Of a DNA stretch of 64,000 nt, positions 57,528 through 64,000 are shown piece by piece. Where the stretch lies: assembly GCA_003313425.1 (NCBI GenBank), contig NHZP01000035.1:310001-374000 (forward strand). The letters are read 5' to 3'. The notes beneath the pieces were generated by a model that saw nothing but the letters and a program-made list of their open reading frames with translations, was not told the DNA's origin and searched no databases. Within the stretch, counting starts at the first letter, position 1, and every line of letters begins with the position of its first letter. The stretch is from Pseudopyrenochaeta lycopersici (lineage: Eukaryota; Ascomycota; Dothideomycetes; Pleosporales; Pseudopyrenochaetaceae). The position numbers and the translations under genes were made by a program.

Positions 57528-58385
57528 TAACTGTATCCTTTAAGAGGTGCTTTTAGTACTTTATCTATAACTAGGAGTACTACGCTATATATATATAGCT
57601 TCTAATAGGCTATAAGAGAGTATATAAAGCTATTCTAACCTTAAATAGCTCCCTAAGGACCTTAAGGGTAATCTAGGGGAGATTTAAGAGTTACTTAGTT
57701 AGCTCTGCACTAGCAAGACCCGTGTCTGCGTTCGCGCCCCTCCTGTCGCCCCTACTAATAGTAAAACGCCCTCTATATCTATTAGCTACATTTACAGGGA
57801 AGACGTGCTCTTAGATAAGTAGCTAAGCATTAAGAAGTATTAGCTTACAGAACTCTACCGCCCTATAGCTAAGGCGTTATCTAGGTAAGTAGGATTACCT
57901 TAGGAGAAGGCATTATAGGCTATTATAAGGCTAACTAGGGCTTTTTAAAGAGTACAGCCCCTATTCTAGCTATCTTTACCTCTATAGTAGCACTATTATT
58001 AAAGAGGAGGACTACTAGGCTAATATTTATTCTAAGGGCTGTAAGCGCAATAAGAAGACTATTACTACTAAGTTTAAGGCTACTAAGCACTCTTTAGAGG
58101 TAGCTATAGCTGCTAAGATAAAGTAAGATACTAATAGGTCTAACACGCCCTCTAAGAAGGTATAGTAGGCTCTCTTAAGCTATTATACCCTAGCTAACTT
58201 TAAATAGGCTAAGGCTAGTAGGTATATAATAAATATTTAGAAGGAAAATAAGAAGAAGAGGGCTAAGTTAGTATTCTAGATTAGTAAGTTAGAGAAGAAG
58301 AGGGGTACTACTACTAAGGCTAAGAGGAGTGCTATTACTAAGAAGATTAATATTCTCTAGAGAGAGTATAATAAGCTCTACTAAG
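57528..58385 (+). pseudogene. Antisense accessory frame of element C, second part
   Basis: Continues the plus-strand frame of 49930-50231 after element B: YFIYN, LLIGYKRVYKAILTLN, then after a frame change TRVCVRAPPVAPTNSKTPSI and SYIYREDVLLDK near 57,780, LTELYRPIAKALSR near 57,860, and a Lys-rich probable coiled coil from about 58,050 to 58,380 (NKKKRAKLVF, ISKLEKKRGTTTKAKRSAIT). Stops fit Gln/Arg/Trp to stop transitions. With the first part it would exceed 350 residues. No known domain is recognised. Confidence 0.5.
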
Positions 58386-58899
58386 CTCTTTATAGGCTTA
58401 ATAGAGGTCTTCTAGGTTATTATAGCATATATATAGCTTCTTTAGTACTATTTAGGTATATTTCTAGGCGTAGGCAGGTATTTTAGGGTCCTCTAGGCTA
58501 TTATAGACTATTATAGTGTACAGGCGTATATAGTATTCTTATAGTACTTATTCCTTAGGGATTTAGGTTTTTCTTTATAGCTAGTAATACCCTAGGCTAT
58601 TATAGCCCTTATAGGAAGAGATCCTTACTTTATCCTCTACTAGTACCTCTCTCTTATAGTTAGTTCCTTATAGCTTTTATAGGTTATTATAGTATCTCCT
58701 AGCTTATAATAGGGCTCTTAGTCTAAGATATACTATTATAGGTTTATAAGGGGCTAGGAATACTATTAGACACCTGCAAACTTATTAGGAAACTTAGGTA
58801 AAAGTAATTCCTACTCCTTTACCCTATAGCACCCTATCTTAGTCTATAATAGTTTATACTTATCTATTATTTCCCTCTTTTTATTTAGGTAGTTATCCT

Positions 58900-61391
58900 T
58901 AATACTTAATAAGTTATAGTAGGCTAGAATAGGCTATTATAGGCTTTTTCCCTCTCTAAGATAGGATTTAGTGTTTCTGCTAAAATTCTTATAAGGTATT
59001 TAAGGATACATTAAGTCCTAGCTCCTAAGAATTCTCCTCTTTAAGGTAGCCTTCCTATTTTACTAAGTATTCCTATTAGCTATCTATTTAGTATTTTTTA
59101 ATAATTCTTTCTACTTTATAGATATTATTACTAAAGCTCTATAGGGTATCTATAATAGGGACCTCTAAGTGCCTTATTAGGCCTTTAGGGTTATACTTCT
59201 CTAGGAGTAAGGTATAAAAGACTAAGTAGATTCCTAGTAGGCCTAGTATGTCTACTTTAAATGCTAATAGCCTATATTAGGCTAGGATAACTCCTAGTCC
59301 TGTTATGGGCGAAGAGGCCTGACTAACGAGTGTGCATTTGTCCTATACTACAGAAGGAGAAAGATAGAGAAGAGGTTACAGGTATCCTTAGAGGATATAT
59401 ATATATGTTCGTACGAGCGAAGAGGAACGTGCTCCTCTGGCTGCTAACTTGTACGAGCTAATAAGAAAAGGGGGCAGAGGAGATTAAGGAGTTCTTTCCC
59501 CGTGCGATAGTAGCGAAGCCTCTCCTGCTTAAAGGGCGCAGCCCATTACAGTCCTATATATTTCTAGTCTAGTTTCTTCTTTAGCCTAGTAGACTTTATA
59601 TATCTTATAGAGACTATTACTTAGTCTCCTATCTTAAAAGGAATAAGTAGCCTTTTCTTATTTATATACGCCTCCTAGTAGGCATTTACAGCTAGTATCT
59701 TCTTTTTATATTTACGTTATAATACGAGAATAGTAATAGTAACTTACCTTCTTAGGGGTAATTCTCTCTTACCTAGGAGTATAGTAGGCTAGTCTGCCCC
59801 CTAGAAGTCTATCCTATAGTATACCCTAAATAGTATAGTATTTATAGTTAAGTAGATACTGTTATTATATACAAATTCCGCTATTAAGATCTATATTACC
59901 TAATTATCCTGTTCTAGCGTATAGTAGTATTAAAGGTACTGTTTAAGGGTTTAGTTCTATCTTTCTATTTACTTGTCTGTTTAGAGGTAATATATAGAAG
60001 ATAGTACCTTTCTAAAGTTTAGATAATACTAGAAGGTATCCTAGTATTTTATATTTATTAGAGGGCCTCTGTCTAAGATAATCCTGCGCAGTATACTGTG
60101 TAGTTAGATTACTTCTCTTATCTATACCTAGGCTAAGTCTATACTATCCTAATCTAACTATACTAGGATATAGTAAGCTATTTTTATTAGTTAGTATACT
60201 ATAATAAGTATAGCGTTATAGGTTAAGCCTAAGAACTTACTTAGGGGTAGTTCTATAATAAAGTCTATAGTAACCTCTTTTTAAGCCTTTTCTAGTAGTT
60301 TTAGAAGGGTAAGTAGGCTATAAGGTTTATATCTAGTAGGAGTTACTCTTTAGTAAGGTATACATTCCTTATAGTACTACTCTACGTCCTTTTTAATTCC
60401 CTTCTAGGTATATTAGCGCTAGAGCTTCTCTAGTATCTTTCTTACACTAAAGTAACCTACTATAGAGTTATTATAGTATTCTTATATTACTTATAACTTT
60501 TCCTTATTTATATAAAGCTCTACTATTCTAACGTATGTTAGTTAGTCCCTTATTAGGGTATTATAGGCTAAGGTAGGCTATTACTTATCCTCTATATCCT
60601 TAGTATCTACTTTAGTAACCTCTTACTTCTTATAAGTCTTTAAATCTCTATTCTAAGTCCTTTTAGTCCTAAGAAACCCTTATAGGGCCTAATTTAATGA
60701 AGGCAATCTTATAACTATAGCTGCTACGTATAAGTTATTACCTTTAGATAGGAGTTTCTAAAGAGGTGCTATAAATACCTTATTATATTTCTATACTAGG
60801 TTCTATACCTTAGCTATATAGTCTAGCCTCTGTAATAGGCTGTTAGTAGGGTTTATACTTCTAGGCCTATAGGTTAAAGTAAAATTATAGCGTACTAGCG
60901 TTAGGTATAACCTTACTTAGTAGTACTTAAGTATCTTTATCTCTATAAACTATTTAAGGTTTATATAGTCTATTAGGATCTTAAAGTAGAGCCTGTCTAA
61001 GTAGTAGCGCTAATATTCTAAGCTTTTAACTATTACTAGTAATTCCTAGTTATATATATTATAATTATACTTTACTTAGATTAATTTACGTAAGTAGAAG
61101 TTAATTAGTCTCTATTAGCCCTTTATAGGCTCTTCTAGTACCTACTAGCTTAATATTCCTAAGATAGCGCCGCTTAAGGCGTCTACTTTAACCCTTATTT
61201 TTCTATCTCTCTTAAAATAAGTTAGTATAGGAACTTAGAGGAACGTATCTTTTAGCCTCTAGAAAGCCTCTTTTACTTCTTTATCTAAATCTAGGCTTTA
61301 GCTTTCCTCTCTTCTTATAGCAGGGCTACCTTTAGCTACGTTTAGGCCCTTTTAGGTTATTCTAGTTAATAGTAAGGCTAATCTAGAGAAT
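58900..61391 (-). pseudogene. pol fragment of element C (RNase H, integrase, chromodomain)
   Basis: Minus strand: RNase H text with IRVKVDALSGAILGIL near 61,160-61,190, integrase across about 59,600-60,650, and a chromodomain read as YKVERIIKKY followed by EYLVKWEGY near 59,060-59,130. The solo D-type LTR at 59301-59550 lies between integrase and chromodomain. RT and Gag lie beyond the copia insertion, outside what can be seen. Confidence 0.72.
59301..59550 (-). repeat. Solo LTR of the D family
   Basis: 250 bp, TGTTATGGGCGAAGAGG to CAGCCCATTACA, flanked by GTCC (59297-59300 and 59551-59554; a fifth base is ambiguous). No internal sequence adjoins it. It is the best preserved D-type LTR of the window, with few RIP-type changes compared with 25991, 44968 and 48968. 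Confidence 0.9.
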
Positions 61392-61598
61392 TGTCAGATT
61401 CAAGGACTATTTGGCTTGATCTTTAATGAATTTTTGATGATGAACGTGATTGATTGATTCTGTGTTCTCTCCGTTTTCTGCTTTTGTGTGCCCCTCTGCC
61501 AAGTGGTTACACCCGAGAGTTTGTGCTACCATCTAGGATCTCGCAACTTAGAGATCGACACGTAACATCTAACACCCTATCGGGCTTTACATCTGACA
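61392..61598 (-). repeat. 3' LTR of copia element F
   Basis: 207 bp with inverted ends TGTCAGAT and ATCTGACA. Composition is balanced and shows little damage. Confidence 0.9.
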
Positions 61599-61649
61599 CA
61601 CCCCCTCAGCTTAGACAACTGTGTAAGCTAGATAACTAATTACAAGCCC

Positions 61650-64000
61650 CTTGTGCGATTGTGAGGTCCTTAAGTTGTCTCTGGATCTCTTTAAGTAGTG
61701 CTTCTTTTATCACCTCGTAGTTTCTTACTTCTACTAGTCTAAGTTGTTTTAAGAAGTTGTTCTATTTGTTATAGGGCAATGCCTTCGTAAGCCCGTCCGC
61801 GATTATTTCAGTTAAATGTACATACTCTATTTTTATCTTTCCTAATAAAACCTCTTATCTAAGCTAATAATTATAGATATCAACATAGTAAAGCTTAGTC
61901 TAGAGCTTTAATACTTCCGCAGTTACTAGCCAGATTATTTAAGTATTATCACACTAAATTGTTATTGTAGGTAACAGTAGCTTAACTTCTAGTTCTTCTA
62001 GCAGTTGCGTCGTAAAGATCACTTCTTTAGCCACTTGTGATAGTGCTAGTAATTCAGCTTCAGTCGTTAATGTAGTTACTGTATCTTGTTTATTTACTTT
62101 CCATGCAATCAGCCTATTAAACAACTTAATTACATATCCTTAAGAGCTTTTCCTATCTAAGGTGTTGTCAGCAAATAAGGCGTCGCTTGCGACTTATAGG
62201 TGATTACCTCCTCTAAGTTACAGTGCTCGCGACTTTGTCTTATTAAGGTACAATAGTACTCTGTTAGCAGCATTGTGGTGCTCTTTGCTAGGGTTTAATA
62301 GGAATCGTGCTAGTCTTAATGTAGCGAAAGCAATATCAGGCCTCGTCGTGACTGCTGCGTATAGTAGTGAACCAACTTTACGTTAATACTTATTAACTTC
62401 GGATAGTGTTGCTAATCCTAAGCGCGGCTTCAGTTCAACTGTGCTTATTAGTGTGTCGTGTCAATAATGCTGATTGTTAACTAAACGGCTTATCTTCTCA
62501 GCGTATGCAGCTTAAGAGAGATAGATAAGTCGTTAATCTCGCTTTCAGATGACCTCAACTCCTAGAAACTACTACAGGTCGTCACCGCCTATCGTCGTGT
62601 ACTTTCTTATAAGCAGCTTAACCGCTTATTCTACTTCTGTAGTCTTTAACTTATAGTATGCAAGAATAATATTATCTACGTAGAAGAAGATAATAAGTCT
62701 ATCTTTAATTATATAGCATAGCTTATATAGTACTTCTATAAATCCTAGGGCTTTAAGGGTTATTATAAACTCCTTTTGCTATAGTAAGGGTAATATTTAA
62801 AGCCCGTACAACGCCTTCTGAACTCAGAGGACTGTGCCTTTCTTGCAATATCCGCGCGGTATCTTCATATACACTTCTCAGTCTATAGTCGCATGTACAA
62901 ATGCGTTTATCACGTTATATTGCCTTAGTTTAAGATCATACTTAGCTGCAATTGCTATCAGCATTCAAAAGGACCTGCTCGCTAACGTGGCAGCATATGT
63001 GTCTTACGTTGTAATGTATCGCTGTTAGTCTCCTCAGACTACGAGTCGTGCTTTGCACTTAAGGAATTAATTATGCTTGTTTAGCTTGTATGTGTACACC
63101 CATATGCAGTTAAGGATTTGTTGTCCTGCGGCCTTAATTAGCTTAAGCAGGACCTCTGTCCACAACTTCATTTATCTATAGCTTTCAAGGTGCACTTATT
63201 CTGCCTCCTTAAATAGCTCTCCTATAGGATAGTATTCAAGGTTAGTGTACAGCGTGGGCAGTAGTAGAAGTTAGCTTTAGTAGATCTTTAAGCCTTTAGC
63301 AAGCATCCTTTTTATCTAAGCCTTATTAATAACTTTCCCTCTATAATTCCCTACGTTGCCTGCCTAGGTGCTAGCTATAAAGGCGGCTGCCTAAGGAATT
63401 AGTTTTAATGAGCATAAGTTTATGTCAGCTGCCTGCGCACCTGCTATTAGACTTGCAAGGAGTGCAGCTAGTAGTAGCGTAGATAGAGGAGTCAGGTATA
63501 TATCCCTAATTCTCCTTCCGCGATAGTATCCTAGTAGATCTTCCTCTTTAGAGTTATTAGTGTCCTTAACTATATCGTCTTTATAAAAGGACTTAGTCTC
63601 TAGTTAATAGACTAGAGCAGGAAGCTCTATTATCCTTATATAGGTTATAATTTCTTACAGCGTACTGTGCATAAGGTTATCTATTAGGTCTTTAGTTTTA
63701 CCATTAAACACTGTTTACTCGTTAAATACAACATCTCGTATGCTTATTACTTTTGCAAGAGATAGGATCTAAATTCAATAGATGTTTAAAAATCAATAGC
63801 TAACTAAGTAGCCGACCCAGGCTTTCAGATCCAGCCGTTAAAGTCGTAATTTGCCTTAGTAAGTATCGTCTGTCATTGCGAATACTTTGCAGCCATAGGC
63901 TTTTAAATAAGCGAGATTTGGCTTCTTAGATATCGTAACAACTCCGTTATTGAGTGCAACTCTTGTAAAGAAGACCTCGTACAGTGTCTTCTAGTTATTT
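61650..64000 (-). pseudogene. pol of copia element F (integrase, RT, RNase H), partial
   Basis: Read on the minus strand from the window edge: integrase C-terminal domain (KPNLAYLKAYGCKVFAMTDD near 63,900, VISIRDVVFNE near 63,730), RT (VLRVQKALYGLQ near 62,815, FFYVDNIILAYYKLKTTEVE near 62,680 with the copia YVDD changed to YVDN), the post-RT block LLYAAVTTRPDIAFATLRLA near 62,360, RNase H (TEAELLALSQVAKE near 62,060) and ADGLTKALPYNK near 61,790. About a dozen stops break the frame, fewer than in the gypsy elements, in line with a younger insertion. Confidence 0.88.

Larger units (their letters stand above)
49117..61391 (-). mobile_element. Gypsy element C, interrupted by elements B, a solo LTR and copia F
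   Basis: The 3' LTR is at the left (about 49117-49521), with a polypurine tract beside it (complement of 49522-49534). The body continues to 50231, resumes at 57523 after element B, and reaches 61391, where copia element F starts. RT, gag and the 5' LTR are not in the window. The element lies in the 5' LTR of D3. Confidence 0.82.
61392..64000 (-). mobile_element. Ty1/copia retrotransposon F, 3' part (runs off the window)
   Basis: The 3' LTR 61392-61598 is followed by a polypurine tract (complement of 61599-61612, GCTGAGGGGGTG), then minus-strand RNase H, RT and integrase in copia order. The 5' LTR and Gag lie beyond 64000. It is inserted in element C pol. Confidence 0.9.

Overview
The window reads as a filamentous ascomycete genome, probably a dothideomycete (the class is an inference). 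It has split genes with short GT-AG introns, fungal-only families (HET protein, berberine-bridge-type oxidase, DHA1-like MFS, CorA-like membrane protein), Ty3/gypsy, Ty1/copia and Fot1/pogo transposons, and the signature of repeat-induced point mutation (RIP): transition-type damage, TA-rich sequence and stop-riddled transposon reading frames.

Layout. Positions 1-18,230 are compositionally balanced and gene-bearing: tRNA-Arg(CCU), a frameshifted kinase gene, a decayed Baeyer-Villiger monooxygenase 3' end, an intact FAD oxidase, an intact 8-exon MFS transporter, a HET-domain gene with an in-frame stop, and a 9-exon membrane protein gene on the minus strand. After a gene-empty 3 kb comes a truncated Fot1/pogo transposase. 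The oxidase, transporter and monooxygenase relic could be what is left of a small metabolic cluster.

From 18,267 to the end the window is a nested pile of transposable elements with no host gene seen. In order: element E1 (gypsy, plus; 5' LTR split by a 1.1-kb TIR element and by the complete 5.5-kb gypsy element G; gag remnant), D1 (minus, 3' end), E2 (minus, 3' LTR plus pol), A (minus, both LTRs, carrying a pogo transposon with perfect 101-bp TIRs), D2 (plus, RT to 3' LTR), D3 (minus, 5' LTR to RNase H), C (minus; interrupted by complete element B, by a solo D-type LTR and by copia element F), and F itself, which runs off the window. B carries its own solo LTR of an unrelated family. Matching target-site duplications are visible for G (GATCT), B (GGGGG), the pogo element (TA), the TIR element (TA) and the solo LTR in B (AGTAA), so relative order of insertion can be read off.

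The most unusual signal is a reading frame on the strand opposite to pol, lying between the end of pol and the 3' LTR. It recurs in elements A, B and E2 (small Cys-containing proteins) and, with a different protein, in C. D-type elements instead carry an extra sense-strand frame there. The LTRs of A, B and C share one ~200-bp half while their U3 halves are unrelated, which suggests modular exchange of promoters and accessory genes among related gypsy elements.
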